Assembly: GCA_036872755.1 (NCBI GenBank)
Contig: JAVHNS010000011.1
Location: 744,001-808,000 of the forward strand
Length of the DNA stretch: 64,000 bases
Origin: Orbilia blumenaviensis
Taxonomy: Eukaryota; Ascomycota; Orbiliomycetes; Orbiliales; Orbiliaceae
Direction: 5' to 3'
The translations under genes were made by a program, and so were the position numbers. The notes below the pieces were generated by a model, which saw only the letters and a list, made by a program, of their open reading frames with translations, was not told where the DNA came from and searched no databases. Shown here piece by piece: positions 11,020-23,776 of this stretch (within the stretch, counting starts at the first letter, position 1; each line of letters begins with the position of its first letter).

Positions 11020-14000
11020 TTATTTGTCCACCTGCCAGTCGTGGAAGCACAAGAAAGTTAGCAAATTCCATGTCCTTGTATAACCAACCAATCCCGCTCT
11101 CCACTTTTGAAAATGCGGGGTGAAATCGGAACGACCGAAAATAGAATCTTGAGTGATAACGGATAACACTCCAACCAAACGCGAAAAAAAAAAAAAAAAA
11201 AAAAAAAAAGGAGGAAGAATGTAGTAAACTGAAGGAGCAGGAGAAACAGTGAAAAGGAAAGAAACTAACCTCAGCAATACTTTGCCTATGAATCTGGCTC
11301 TTCTGCCTTTCATTCCTTGACACCCGATAGTAGTACTCCGTAAACTGATTGCATTTCATATCCCTCAAAAAGTCTTCATCGTGTGTAATCACAATCAGTT
11401 GGAAGTTCTTCTGCGCTTGTCGGTAGTTTATGATATCGTGAAGACTTTGCGCTAGTGCTCGCGAGTTGTCACGGTCGAGATTTGTTGTTGGCTCGTCGAG
11501 CGCTATGAGACCACAGTTGGTACCGAAGCATTCGGCAAGGGCTAGCCGAATGATAATGCTGGCTAGAACCTTCTGGCCGGCGCTGCAGCGGCCTCGCATG
11601 TCGAGCTCAGCGTCTTGTTTCAACATGCACACCTGATTCGCCTATTAGTTTTCTGGAAAATTGGATAGAACGACGGGATTGCATACTCTGTAGTTATAGA
11701 GCCGATTTCCCTTTGCATTCTCTTGTTCGGAACGTATAAGAATGGTATCAACGTCCGTTCCCTTATATGTCTTCTTCCACAGATCATCGATGATACGGTT
11801 CACTTCCTCCATCTTGAGGGAGTGATACCTCATCACCGCTCTATAAAGAAATTCTTGTCAGTAACTCATAACTTTAACATATATTCTAGTAATCAAAGAA
11901 CGGATCATACTTATCCAAAGCCATCTGATAAGTTCCCAAATCCTCATTCGCAACAGTTGTGGTCTGCAACCGAATCTGCCCTTCATGGAAGTTCTTTTTA
12001 GCATCCTTGAAATCGATTTCATATTCTTTAAGTATTTCGGTTAACTGGGTATCCAGCGATTTTATCGTTGCCCCTTTGCCTGTTCGCTACGCCCCGAAAC
12101 AAAACCCACGTTAGATATAGTCTCTAAACTTATGAAGAGGGGGGAAAAAAGAAAGAAAGAAAGAAGAAAGAAACCTACGTCCATAACTAGCCCATCATGC
12201 TTCCTCTGAAGCTTGTCGATGTTAACCTTGAACCGATCCCTCTGCTGCTCTGAATTCTTCGCCTCCAACTCTCTAATCTCATCTTCCAAATCCCCGAGGT
12301 CCCTCTTATTCTTCCTCAGCCTAATATTATCTGTGATGCTCCTCTTGAATCCATCCGCCTGTCCCCTCTGCGCTCTCAATTCGACCAACTCCACTTCAGC
12401 AACCCCAAGTTGCTCATCCATCCCCACGATCCGCTCTTCAAGCTCTCTACTTTCCCTTACTAGGTTTTCTAGTGTTTCAACTGTATCTCCGCTTTCGTAT
12501 TGGGATATTCCGCGTTGAACGGCATGGAGACCCCTCAGTGTGTCCGAAGATTTATCCGCTACTCGTTTTAACGCTTGTTCGTTCTCTTCCCATTTCATTC
12601 TAACTTCTGCTTCGCGTGCCTTCGCTTTGATGATCTGTGGTTGCACTCCCCTAGCTTCTTCCTCGGCTTCTCTGATATGTCCTTCTCGTTGTCCAATAAG
12701 TTCTTTACAATCTGCCAAACGCTTCGCTTGAGTCTGTTTTTTCTCGAATTCGTGTCTAGCAGAGATTAATTGATTGGTGACCTCCTGAACTTGTCGTTCT
12801 GCAACCGCAAGTTCTGTTCTTGCAGCTTCTTTATCGGTCCATACTGCGTCTCTTTGTAATTTGAGTTCTCCAGCTTGTGAGTTTAGACTCTGTAGTACTT
12901 TTTGAATATCTGCCACGGAGCGTGAGGAACCCATTGCTTCTAATCTTTTGGTAAGGCTAGTGATTTGTACTTGATTTTCGCGTATGTCCTTTGCGTAATT
13001 TTGGATTTCGGAGACAGGGTTGCGGAGGGAGAGGATGTCGCTTCGGTTTACTTTTTTGGCTTCAACATCTTTTTTGCGCTGTTTGGAGAGGGGGGACATT
13101 AGGATAATAATTGGGTAATGATGTAAAGAGGGAGTGCATACCGTTTCATAGCTGGCGAGTAGAGTCTCATGCTTCTTCTCCAACCTTGCCAGTTCATTCT
13201 TCAAAAGTGGAACCTCCTGTTCCTTCAACCGTACCGCAATTTCGAACTCTAAGCTTACATCCTTCAAAACTCTTAAATCCTCGCCGTAGTTCACAATCTC
13301 GGCATCGATCACATCGACTTTCTGCTTTTCAATATCTTTCTCCAATCGGGCCATAAACTCGTTTAGGTCCTCCTCGTCGCCGTACCCACGTCTACACATC
13401 CTACAGCACTGCCGTTCTCTCGCCATTTTCAATGCTTTTTCGTAGAAGCTTCGGGTTTGTTCGACCATGGCTCGGTCACGCTGGGCGTTTTCAAGATCCT
13501 CCTCTTTGTGTTTGACGTAGGTTGGGTAGTCGGCGCATTCTGCAAAGGTTGGTCTGTCCATTGCCTTGGCGACAAGACCGCTGGCCCTGTCAAGCTCCTG
13601 GGTCTTTTGCTTGAGTATATCACGTTGGGTTTTCAATTGTGATTCAGCTTGTGTTAACTCCGCATTACTGGACGCTAGAAGCTTTTCCGCTTTCGAAACC
13701 TCTTCCTCACGGTGTTCTAGAGTTTCGTGATAGTCGTCGTCTAAGCTTTCAATTGACCATTTCGACAATAAGCGGTCGAATTTGTCGGTATTCGCGAGAA
13801 GAAGTGATTCCTGCGCTGATGCCTTCGTTTCAACTTCCTTTTGCAAAATAGAGAGTCTGGCTTTTGAGTCCGCTTCAGCGGTTCCTTTTGTTAATTCTTT
13901 TGTTTCACGGGCGATGCTGGCTTCTATTTCTCTTATTTCCGAGTCCTTGGTTTGGATTTGTTTGTCCCATTGCTGTCGTTCGTAGTGTTCATTCATTTCC

Positions 14001-15781
14001 GAGACTTTTGAGTTTCCATCGCTAACTGTGATTTCCAGACGGGTGATGCGGCCTTCATCAACTTGGAGGCGGTCAAGACCTTTTTGGAGACTGCGAAGTT
14101 CTGATGTCAAACGGTCGATTTCATTGGTTGCGAATCGTTTAGTTTGTTCGAGTGAGACGAGTTTTTGGTTTAGACTGTTCAAAACGCTTGATGCTTGGAG
14201 CTGTTCTTCTTTACCCTCTCTCTATATGTTTCTTTTAGTACCTGATATGTATGTAGTATGGGCACGCGGGTGCTTTTACCTTCGCACGTTCATAGTTGCT
14301 GGATTGTTCTCTAGTCAATTGTTCGAGTTTCCGCATAAAGTCTGCGACTTGGCGGTCGTCGAGGTCTCCTGCGCTGAAGCCACGGATCTCGTGGAGGGCG
14401 CTTGCTTCTTTAATCATGTTCTCGCGGTTCATGAGTTGGTCTTCGTAATGCTCTTTTCGTGCTTGAAGAGTACCCTTTTGATCGGCTTTCTTGTTTAGCT
14501 TGGCTCTCAGTCGTGTCTGTTCCTCTTTGATTTGGACTTTCTGGCGCTCTTTATCCGAAATTTTAGTCTCAAATTTATCCATTTCATCTTTGAAATTCGC
14601 AAGCCGATCTTCAAGGGCCTCGTCGGAATCCGGCAAAAGGTCAATATCATCTTGTAAATCATAAATGAGCTCGGAGATACGTTGGTGGTCACTGCGTTTT
14701 GTGGTTAAGACCGCAATGTCCTTTTCAAAGCTGGAGGTGGTCTGCCAGAGCGCTTCGATTTCTTCGTGAAGTTTTGAAATCTCACGACTGAGTTCCTCAC
14801 GCTGTTCGCGCAGGTTTTCGATTTCCGAGGAGATTTGCTTGGTTTTCTTCTCTGCCTGTTTATTTAGTATTTCGTTAGCATCTAATCAAAATCCGTCAAA
14901 TAAGTTTGGGAAATGAGTTTACCCTTTCTGCCCGCTCCTTATCGACCTTAAACTGGTCTTGTAGAAGGTTAAGTCGCTTGATTTCCTCTGCCTGCTTCTT
15001 CCTCAAGGTCTTGATGTTGTCGATAGCTTTGGTGTACTTCTGCGCTTCAAAGATTTCATCGAACTTCTTCTTCAGCACCGAAGCCTCACTGAGCGGCCAC
15101 ATACTCTCCTCCTGATGACAAAAAATCACATTATCAAGGATACTCCTGCTGACTCCCAAGAAATTCGGCAGCATGCTGTCTAACTCGACGCATCTGGTGC
15201 TGACGGTACTCCGCTGATTATCTTTGATCATAAGCAGCTGTCCATCCAGCGTCTTTTGTGACCTCGCTGTTTTCTTGACGGACAGCTGTAACGAACGAGT
15301 GCACACCATTCGCGCGCCGTTGGTGTTTACGAACGACAGCTTGACTTGAGCCATGACTTCCTTTTCGCCGCATATTTTGGGATCGTGAATGAAAGCACCG
15401 TTTTTGGAATTTGGCGGCAGGTCACCGGTTGTGGCATATTTGAGACATTCAATGATTGTCTGTATAGTTCAATTTATTAGACTATGTATCAATATAAAAA
15501 AGTATGGCTTTATGAAAAGGTGAGATTTACAGTTTTTCCGGAGCCATTGTAGCCGACGATAAGGGTGAGAGGGGCGTGGAAGGCAATAGTTTCTTGCCGG
15601 GTGTTATCGAAGGACCGGATGCTGTCGGTATGTTAGTATTATAACTCATAGGACATAGGAGCTATACTGAAAGCCCAAATACGGGAGAGTACCCTAATAT
15701 GGCGAGCTTGTCGATTTTCGCTGGCTAGTTGTTAGCGAATGTAGTGGTATGCGCACGCGATGAGGCTGGGGATATTGACAT
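11020..15781 (-). CDS. RAD50: DNA repair ATPase Rad50 (MRN/MRX complex)
   Basis: My model has eleven exons: 15757-15781, 15693-15720, 15531-15621, 14923-15459, 14280-14855, 13142-14221, 12179-13078, 11911-12086, 11687-11840, 11270-11632 and 11020-11031, giving about 1313 residues, the usual Rad50 length. Walker A (GYNGSGKT) is near residue 41-48 and the Q-loop ([12 protein letters not shown]) follows. Long coiled coils flank the zinc hook CRMC at about 692-695. The ABC signature ([11 protein letters not shown]) and Walker B ([12 protein letters not shown]) lie near the C-terminus. Rad50 with Mre11 and Nbs1/Xrs2 tethers and processes DNA double-strand breaks and maintains telomeres. Uncertain points: the first coding exon needs a 36-nt intron and is weakly supported; the last exon (three codons plus stop after a 238-nt intron holding a 26-base poly-A run) rests on one good acceptor. 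The 63-nt intron at 13079-13141 has no in-frame stop. Confidence 0.93.
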
Positions 15782-18348
15782 ACACCTAGAGAAAGTTAGC
15801 AACTGTCATTGTTCATAATGGAAAGTAAAGGAAGAGAAGCTTGCATTATGAATGGTTATACTATACTAAACAGTACAAGGATATCTATATGGAGGTATCT
15901 AATTATTTAATGCATCGAACGGGCAGTAAAGGACAATGCTGAAGTTTTAAAGTATCGATGCGGTAGAATGCCGTGTGGGGTTGCGAGTGCAAGTTGAAAG
16001 CTGAAGGGTTGGGAGAGGATGCGACTCAGAGCTCCCACGCGAAAACGCCAAGACACATGGTCGCGAAGTCACGCTGTGGCAATGCAACACATCAACACAT
16101 TGTGGCATTGGCCTTCGCTCCGTTCCTCGCATGGCGGAAATGCAGATGCCATATGTTTGGTGCAACACGCACCACAGAGCCTGCCGACTGGACGATTCAA
16201 TGAATATGCATGCGCAGTGCCAGTATTAACCACAATGCAATTCCCTCTAATCCCAACGCTATGAAAATGGGCGTTTGAGCCCTTGCGTAACCATTCATAT
16301 CAGAATGTTTCTATTGAATTTATACGATGATACAGAAATGATATTAATAGCCGTGTGGAAATAGCGAACAGTGAAAAAGCAAAAGGCGGAACGCCCCGAT
16401 CCAAAAGGTCACAGAGATCGGACCAAACACAGCGTTCGTGGCGATTCGCAGGGCAAAAAAAAAGAGGATGATGAAGAACACCCACGTCCTGGCAGGCTTG
16501 ACTGGTTTGTGCCACCGATGGCATTTAAAATTAATTAAGTTGCCTGCAAAAGCAACAAGTTGGTCGAAATATATAGTATCCAGGTCTTCTTCTTTCCGGA
16601 CGGTTCTTTTATTTTTATTGTAGTCGATTCAACATCAACCTCGTTAACGTTCTTCAACTAAATTACTACGGTTCCGTTGTTTTTCACAGTCAGTACCATA
16701 TACCAGACCGATCAAAGAACTTGCACTTCGAACTCCTTGCCACGACCGGACTCTATTTGCCCTTTTCTTGACTACAACTTACCTGAAATTATTAATGATG
16801 AAATATGGTGGAACAGAAAGAGGAAAAAGGGTACAGGAACAAACGAGCGTGCTACCGCTAGCAAGCAAGCCAGTAAGCCAGCTAGGAAACTCGATGATGG
16901 CTGAACGCTAGGGAAATGCCGTCCCGTTCACAATAACTCCTAAAAGGATGGTTCGAAACCTGATTGTTACTACTTTGGCCGACACAAGAATAGCAATGCA
17001 AACGAGCTGAAGAAGGAACAGGAGAAGGAACAGGAGGAGAAGGGTCCTTTCCAAGGAAAGAGAATAATTTCAGGGTCTATCTGGATCTACCAGGGAAGCT
17101 AGCCAGCTTGTACCAGCTGACTGAGCAGGTAAGTAGTACATACATGTTTCCATACTCAAGTTCTTCTATTACCTGCTGTACTGAGCACTTAAAAACAGCT
17201 ACTGATATATAGAGTTAGCCTAGTAGGTAAAGTGGTTGGCCGTGAGCCGGATCAGTGAGATATTATATACTTACTGTTATATTCCCTGAATTTAAAGGTA
17301 AGGGAGGCAATTTCAAGTTGCTAGTTGCAAGTTGAACAATCCTGTTTCCCTCCCATACCCCTCCACCTGCAGACCCGCCCTGTTCCAGGATTGATCATTA
17401 TCCTTTTTAACCACCCTTACTACTGTACTTGGTAGTAAGGTGTGTTTTCGTCTGTTCCCTATTCTTTATAATTCATCCTTTTTTGTTTTATTTCTATTTT
17501 TTTAAAAAAAATTTAATCACTTACCATTTCTGGTGGGATAGACGACTCACGAAAGCACCGAGACCTGGCTGACGGTTTTACAAGAGCGGCTTAGTGGCTG
17601 GGCAAGCAACAATCTTGCAAGGGGGCTGGCACAACAGTAACGCCAACGGCCGGGTGAGGTTTGTCGATGAAGACTGCAAACCTCGATCTCGTCGTCTGGT
17701 ATCGCATTTCCGCATATTCCCATTTCCACCAGATACTTTTCCATCTTTTTGCTTCAAAAGCGAGGGGCTCTTTACTCTCAGACCCGGCGTTAATAAATAA
17801 TAAGACCTGCCCACGGATTAAAGATCAGACCAGACTAGATCAGACCCGGACCCGGACGTACTGGCAGGCAGCTGGCCGCCCCGTGCCTGCTGGACTGCTC
17901 TGGCTGGACTGCACCTGGAACGGGCCAGCGCTGAAACCTGGAACTGGAGCTTGACGGGACCTCCGCGGGGACACTACAACAGGTTTTTTCGCCTCCCGCC
18001 CGCTTATTTGAATTTCTCCACCGGCCCAGGTTGCTGTTTGCTTGCGTGCTTTGCTTGCTTGCTTGCTTGTTGCTGCTGTTGTTAATATTAATAACTGCTG
18101 GGCTGCATACCCGAATATACTGCACCACAATATATACTTTATCGATCTAGATCTATATTTATAGATATAGGTATAGAGTCGACTGGGTACACACGTGCAT
18201 TTTTAGGTGCTTGGTATACGGGTTGCCCTGAAGAAATTGAATTCCTCAGACTTCAAAGGGGAAAAAAAGGAAAATCAAAAATACAAAGGGGGGAAAAAAT
18301 ATATATCCTTTATAATAGATAATATTGCTGTCTTTGCATAGATAGAAG
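15782..18348. other. Head-to-head intergenic region, RAD50 / wc-2-like gene
   Basis: A 2.6 kb divergent region. Only short ORFs are present on either strand, none convincing. It has several GATC/ATC-rich clusters (for example 17824-17848 and 18140-18152), a GCTT tandem near 18045-18068 and an AT-rich stretch just upstream of the wc-2 ATG. The length fits long 5' leaders and regulatory DNA of a light-signalling gene, but this is inference. Confidence 0.5.
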
Positions 18349-19458
18349 ATGGATTCTAGGGCCCGCCAGCAGCAGCAGCCGGATGTCTCTGCTTCGTCGC
18401 CGTCGAGCAGAATTCAAAAGTCAGGTTCAAGTTCAGGTTCGGGTTCGGGTTCAGGCTCGGTTCCAGGTCCGGAGAAGCTACAGCTCCAGGTGCCAAATCA
18501 GAACTCAGATCAGAATTCCAGCCAGAGAGTCGACGGCAACCGGTCGGGAAGCCAGTCGCTGCAGGCCCAGTTGGCCCATCTATACCAGCACCACCAGCAG
18601 CACAGCCCGCACAGTCCGTACATTGACTTTCAGAATCTGCTGTTCTCCCAGAACTCGAACCTCAATCACAATCACCACCACCACTACTCTCATAACCATA
18701 ACAATCACGGCCTGCTCTGCAGCAGTAGCATGGACCCTTACAGTCCCGTCTCGCCCATGACTATGCACCAATCTCCATTGCTGGACAAATCTAGGCGTCG
18801 GTCGTCGGTGCTGACCATGGGTGAAGCGCTGGAGCCCATCTTGGCGACCTCCCCGGTGCAGGCTAAGACTCGTTTAGACCCGAGCCTCAGTCTGGACCTG
18901 CGACGGCAGCAGCAAGGTCCGCCGGTTACAGGCCCAATCTTGACAGGACTAGCCAGCAATAGCCAGAGCCATGGCCATATTAATTCGAGAAAGCGCCGAG
19001 ACAGCATCCCTTCTCTACCTCTGCATTTAGACATGGACATGCAACTCGACTCCGGTATCTCAAATCTCTGACCCCACTGAAATCACTCTTACTCTCCACC
19101 CTCCTCTCCACTTCCAATCTATCTCAAACACAAACCCTTGCGTCGGCAGTAGTTAACACTATGATTAATCGTATCTCTAGTTGTTCCCGGGCCCAGCGGA
19201 GTAGCAGGAGGCGGTGGAGGCGGTGGCAGCAGTAGCAGTGGGAGCACCCTCACCGAGTTCACAAAACGTCGTAACTGGTCCCAGCGCATCATCGAGGAAC
19301 TCCAGGACCTGCTCTGCATCCTCACTCCCAGCGGCAAAATACGCTACACCTCTCCGAACACGAAGAATATCACCGGTTTCTCCACCGAGGAGCTTCTGGG
19401 TCGCATGATCACTGACTTCGTCCACACAGACGACTCCCATATGTCAGTTTTTACTTCC

Positions 19459-19489
<31 letters not shown>

Positions 19490-20716
19490 CTTTTAAAAAA
19501 AAAAAGTTTATCTTGTTGATATAAAGAGACTAACTTTGCAATATCAGATTCATCCGGGAGTTCAATGAATCTATCGCTTCCACTCAACCACTCCGACTTT
19601 TCTTCCGCTTTCGCCGAAAAGATGATTCGTACGCCATCTTCGAGTCAAACGGTCATCCTCACTTCTCGGACCATCGCCAGCTGCCCTCCAACACCACCAC
19701 TCCCGTCTGCTCCGGGTTTTTCATGATGGCCCGCCTCTATCCCACCAAAAACGTTGCACTGCTGGACTCTTTTCTCGAACATAAAATCGAAAATGAACGT
19801 CTGAAACGACGGATAGCAGAGCTACGACTCGAAGAGCAGGAGGAGCAAGCTGCACAAACTCGTGCCAGAAATGAAGCTGCTGCAGCAGTTGCAGCAGCAT
19901 TGGCTGCAGGTAATGCCACTAGCCATCAGACTAATTCTTCTGCTTTAAGCTCTACACGGCTGCAGGTTCCACCGACCACGCTGCCACGGCCTCAATCTAT
20001 CCCGTATCCATCTCTAACATCCGTTTTAGAAGGCTCTGCCGAAAATAATAACCCGGCTACTGTTGTTGGCGCTCTCGCTTCAAACCAGTCCAGCTCGATG
20101 CCTCCACCTGCAATGCCCACACAGCTGACTCGACAAAATCTGGAAGGCCTGAATAACTCAGCATTACGTTCCGACTCTCTTCGCGATAAAATGGCAAGAT
20201 ACGAAGGTGTAACACATGCAGACACAATAGAAATGTTGACAGGGCTACGATATAATGAAGGAGAACGGTCGAGGGGGATAAGTACTGGCGACACATCACC
20301 TAGCTTGATTAGAGGAGACGCTGGCGTCCCTTTGTCAGCGGATAGGGAGAGTAGAGGGAGCGGGGAAAGGAAAAAGAAAGTCAAAATTACAAACGAATAC
20401 GTCTGCACCGACTGCGGGACGCTGGATAGCCCGGAATGGAGGAAAGGGCCGACGGGACCAAAGACGTGAGACATTCTCCATGGTATAAACATCTACTCAA
20501 GGCTAATTAGGTGTATTACACAGGCTGTGTAACGCGTGTGGACTACGATGGGCAAAGTTGTCACCCTCTAAACCACCCACTTGGAGCGCATACTGATTTT
20601 CATATAGGAAAGAAAAGAAACGAAACTCCGTTTCCGGTCCGTCGACACATCCTCCACCGCTTGGAGGACCGGTCCCACCTGTGCCATCGTTAGCACAGAA
20701 CTCCGGAATGCAATGA
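18349..20716 (+). CDS. wc-2: White collar 2-like PAS/GATA transcription factor
   Basis: Five exons (18349-19054, 19181-19442, 19548-20465, 20524-20556, 20608-20716) give 675 residues with all phases closing. The first 250 residues are low-complexity (Gln, Ser, Gly and a His/Asn tract near 105-125). A PAS domain starts near W268 ([20 protein letters not shown], later [20 protein letters not shown]). A Ser/Thr/Pro-rich region follows, and a GATA-type zinc finger of the WC-2 form ends the protein (C609-X2-C612-X18-C631-X2-C634, then LRWAKKEKKR). WC-2 pairs with the blue-light receptor WC-1 to drive light-induced and clock genes from the nucleus. The fourth intron uses a less common GTTGTC donor, chosen because it restores the conserved basic tail. 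The intron at 19443-19547 holds a 28-base poly-T run. Longer than Neurospora WC-2 (about 530), mainly in the N-terminal part. Confidence 0.93.
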
Positions 20717-22240
20717 CGCCCATAGTCCTGTTCTTCATCGACTACGATTAAGGACGTTATCAATTCAGGTGTACTCGACATTGCGATGGTATTCGACATA
20801 TATCACTTAGTCAGCTGGTCGGTTCATCCACAGCCTCGATTCTCTACACCCGCCTCCAAACCGTTTGAGTTACTTTACGAGAAAAGAAAAAAAAAAACAC
20901 TTGTACCAACAACACCTCGAACGTCCACGCCTATCATTTAATGATTTTCCTTATCTTCTAGATTTGTTTTACTATAACAGCAGCTTGGGTTACAAGGGCT
21001 AGTTATACTCGGTAGCACTTTTGCGCGCTCTGATTTTATCTTTATTTCCCATTTTTTTGAATCTGGTTTTGGCTGTTATTTTTCCTTTTTTCTCGGAACA
21101 TATTCTGGTCTCTGGGTCGAGGCCAGCTTGGTAGTTTTTGGATTTTCTGGATCTTTTAGGAGCATATGTGTGTTACAATATTATTACCCTTCATTCTCTT
21201 TTTTCCCTTTCTTTTTTCTTGTTGAAAACACGGCCGTAGATTTCTCCTTCCGGCTATTTTATTTTCCTTTTGTCTTTTTTCCTTCTCCCTTTTTCTATAC
21301 TTTGGCTGTGTACCGGTTTCTGTGGGGCTGTAGCCAGCGTTGTCGGTTTTCTTTTTTGGCTTTCCTTGACTTTTCATTTCCTTTTATCTACAACTACTAT
21401 CCTTATTATTATTTATTATTATTCTTTCACATGAAGCGGGGAAACGGCGGGTTTCTTTTGACTTTTTATGAGACTGGGATTTCCTCGCTTCGTTTCCTTT
21501 CTTTCTTTTTTTTTTTTTCCAAGTTAGGGGTTGAAGAGGGCTTAACTAATAGCAGGACTCGAGACAAGCTCTGTCAGAAACGACTGAGGGCGTCTATCTA
21601 GGGCAAGGTGCTGTATATACATTAGTACTTTAGTTGTGGTTATGGGGGGGCAGGTAGGGGAAATACACATGGGGTTTCCTGCCAAACCTATTCGTTAGTA
21701 CCGAGGGGCTAGGCGTGATACCTTTTATGCAGAGTATTGGTACCCAAGCGGGTAGTTTCCTTGGTGAGTACCAACTTAGATTATTTGTTGTTATGGGATA
21801 CATGATTTGGCTGTTAGTGCTGGAATGGTTGTCTACCTACTAGAGTATTTGTAGTCGGGTGTGTGTTAGATGTATACATCTTGATTGGTGGACCATGGGT
21901 AGAATGATTTATATTTTGATTGGACAGGGCTACAACATTTATTCTTAGTTAATTTTTACATTATCGCGAGCCCACAAGCTCATGGGATTGGCAAGGGATT
22001 TAACTCAAAAAAAGAAAAGGCCTATTCTCTTGTTATACCCCTAGGGCCCATGGACCTCGAATTAACTGAATATCAGCATCGTACTCCATACCTATAGGAT
22101 TGAAGGTGCAACAATTGATTCATTTATAAGCATATTCTTCCATTATGTATACTGTAAAGCCGGAGATAGGCATACCCGTATCACCACGCCTATAACTGAG
22201 TTCCGGCGCCGCGTCTATAAAACCCAGGCTTCGCCACCAC
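20717..22240. other. Intergenic stretch downstream of wc-2
   Basis: Holds the wc-2 3' UTR and a strongly pyrimidine-rich plus strand at about 21030-21530. A 157-codon ORF across it (21128-21601) is Phe/Tyr/Leu-rich because of the T-rich sequence and is not credible as a gene. Confidence 0.5.
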
Positions 22241-22702
22241 CTACAAACGATCTTCACACTTAGCCAGCATGATCTGACGCATGCGCTCCTCAACCTGCAC
22301 CCTCAGATCCTCTGCTCCCTTGAATTCTCTGCTAAACCCCTGTAGTTCCTTGCACGCGAGAGCGCGTCGAGCAGTCGATTTTGGGTTGCCTAGATCTGGG
22401 GTTCTAATAAGGAGCTTTCGAATGAGTGTTGTTGGGATGACTTCCCGGTTTAGGCATTTGGAGCCTGGGGCGAACGGTTGGGGGTTGGTTTGGGATAGGA
22501 CGGTTCTGGAAGTGGGTTGTGATTAGTTAATTAAGGGTTAGTTTTGGTTGCTAGGTGCGAGAGTATATATATTTGTTGAAGTGTATCGATATAGATGTAT
22601 GTACCAGTATATATATGCTTAGGTGTCTGTGAAACTAATGGAGCTGGCATACTGAGAAAATAGACCTTGAAGGCAAATACCGGTGATTGTTGTCAACTTC
22701 AT
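22241..22702 (-). CDS. Possible small unrecognised protein, about 104 residues
   Basis: The exon 22241-22505 on the minus strand reads as a convincing basic, helix-rich protein (REVIPTTLIRKLLIRTPDLG, then RRALACKELQGFSREFKGAE, then VEERMRQIMLAKCEDRL and stop). It starts at a good acceptor (CACTTCCAG preceded by an ACTAAT branch-like site). A fitting first exon is 22653-22702 (MKLTTITGICLQGLFS), which ends at a GTATGC donor in the right phase; the 5' part is the weaker half of the model. I do not recognise the family. The short length and Arg/Lys-rich helices would suit a small mitochondrial or RNA-binding factor, but that is a guess. An alternative first exon starting at 22646-22648 (MPAPLVSQTPKHIYT) has the wrong phase. 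Confidence 0.45.
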
Positions 22703-23776
22703 TTTGAATACATAAGTAGTTTTGTGGCTGTTTTACTATTTCTGATGAGCCTGTAGGGACAGTTACCGAGGTACTCTTTGTTGATACTGGCAATTTCGAT
22801 AGCGAGCTTTCGATGTTAAGTGACTGTTGAAGGGTATAGTATAATATTACAATGAGACAACAGACTTTCCTCCAGCACTGGCCAGCATTTTTATACTCGA
22901 AATTTGTCGTTCGGATCCGACGCACTAATATTAAGACACCTATGCAGATGAATGTAAGTACATGTGTATTGAGAGGACATATTTCATGGATAGGAATAAA
23001 GTACCTTAACAATACCAGACAGCAAATATGATGATATTATGATAATGGAAGTTATAATTATTCGAGAGAAATCACACATTCGCACGGTTGAATGTTTAAG
23101 CGCTTTGAGTCGTGTGGGTTGGTGTTGAAGGTCAGGTTGACACGGGATACTTGTTTCCGCGGAATTTGACACTGGTTTTGCAATTAAAATTAAGAAGCAC
23201 TGCAGCAAAATCGTGGGTGTAAATCAATTACTCTATTAGACGGAAGAGAGGGGCTGAAGGGTTAAGGGCCGGGCCGAGAGATCTACACCCGAAAGTGGAG
23301 GCTCATGCAAGGGCTCACCGGCTCCCTTGTTGCTTTTCATTATTATTTCCTTCTACTCGGGTTTGCCTGCAAGCTCTTCCACTAATAGGTACTAGGAGCT
23401 CTCAAGTTCTTGGTGATTTAATTTTAGGCGTGTGCGATTTATCTATATAGATTTACTCTAGTTGATAATGGTGGTTTCTAGAAGGAAACACTGACAGTGG
23501 GTTATCTCATAAAACCGGCGCACGCATTCATCAACTTTTGCTTTTAAAGGGTCATTGGCCTCGAAATTTTATACCGATTCCCTTGGCTTCAAAAGCGCAT
23601 CTAATTCTGCGCTTATAACTAACGATATATACACTACGTGGTGGAATATAACCGATATTGATGTATTAAAGAGTATTACGCACGCAGGACCAATCGCTCA
23701 GACCACTCCGAGAGTTGTTATAAGAAGTAATATATATTGACATCAGTAAATTAAAATCCACTATCGCATCTAAGTA
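22703..23776. other. Intergenic stretch upstream of MITE copy 1
   Basis: AT-rich DNA with no supported gene. A 125-codon minus-strand ORF (22635-23012) overlaps the small gene above and shows no domain. Confidence 0.5.

Noticed and set aside
21128..21601. 157-codon plus ORF downstream of wc-2
   Set aside because: Phe/Tyr/Leu-rich translation of a pyrimidine-rich tract in the 3' region.
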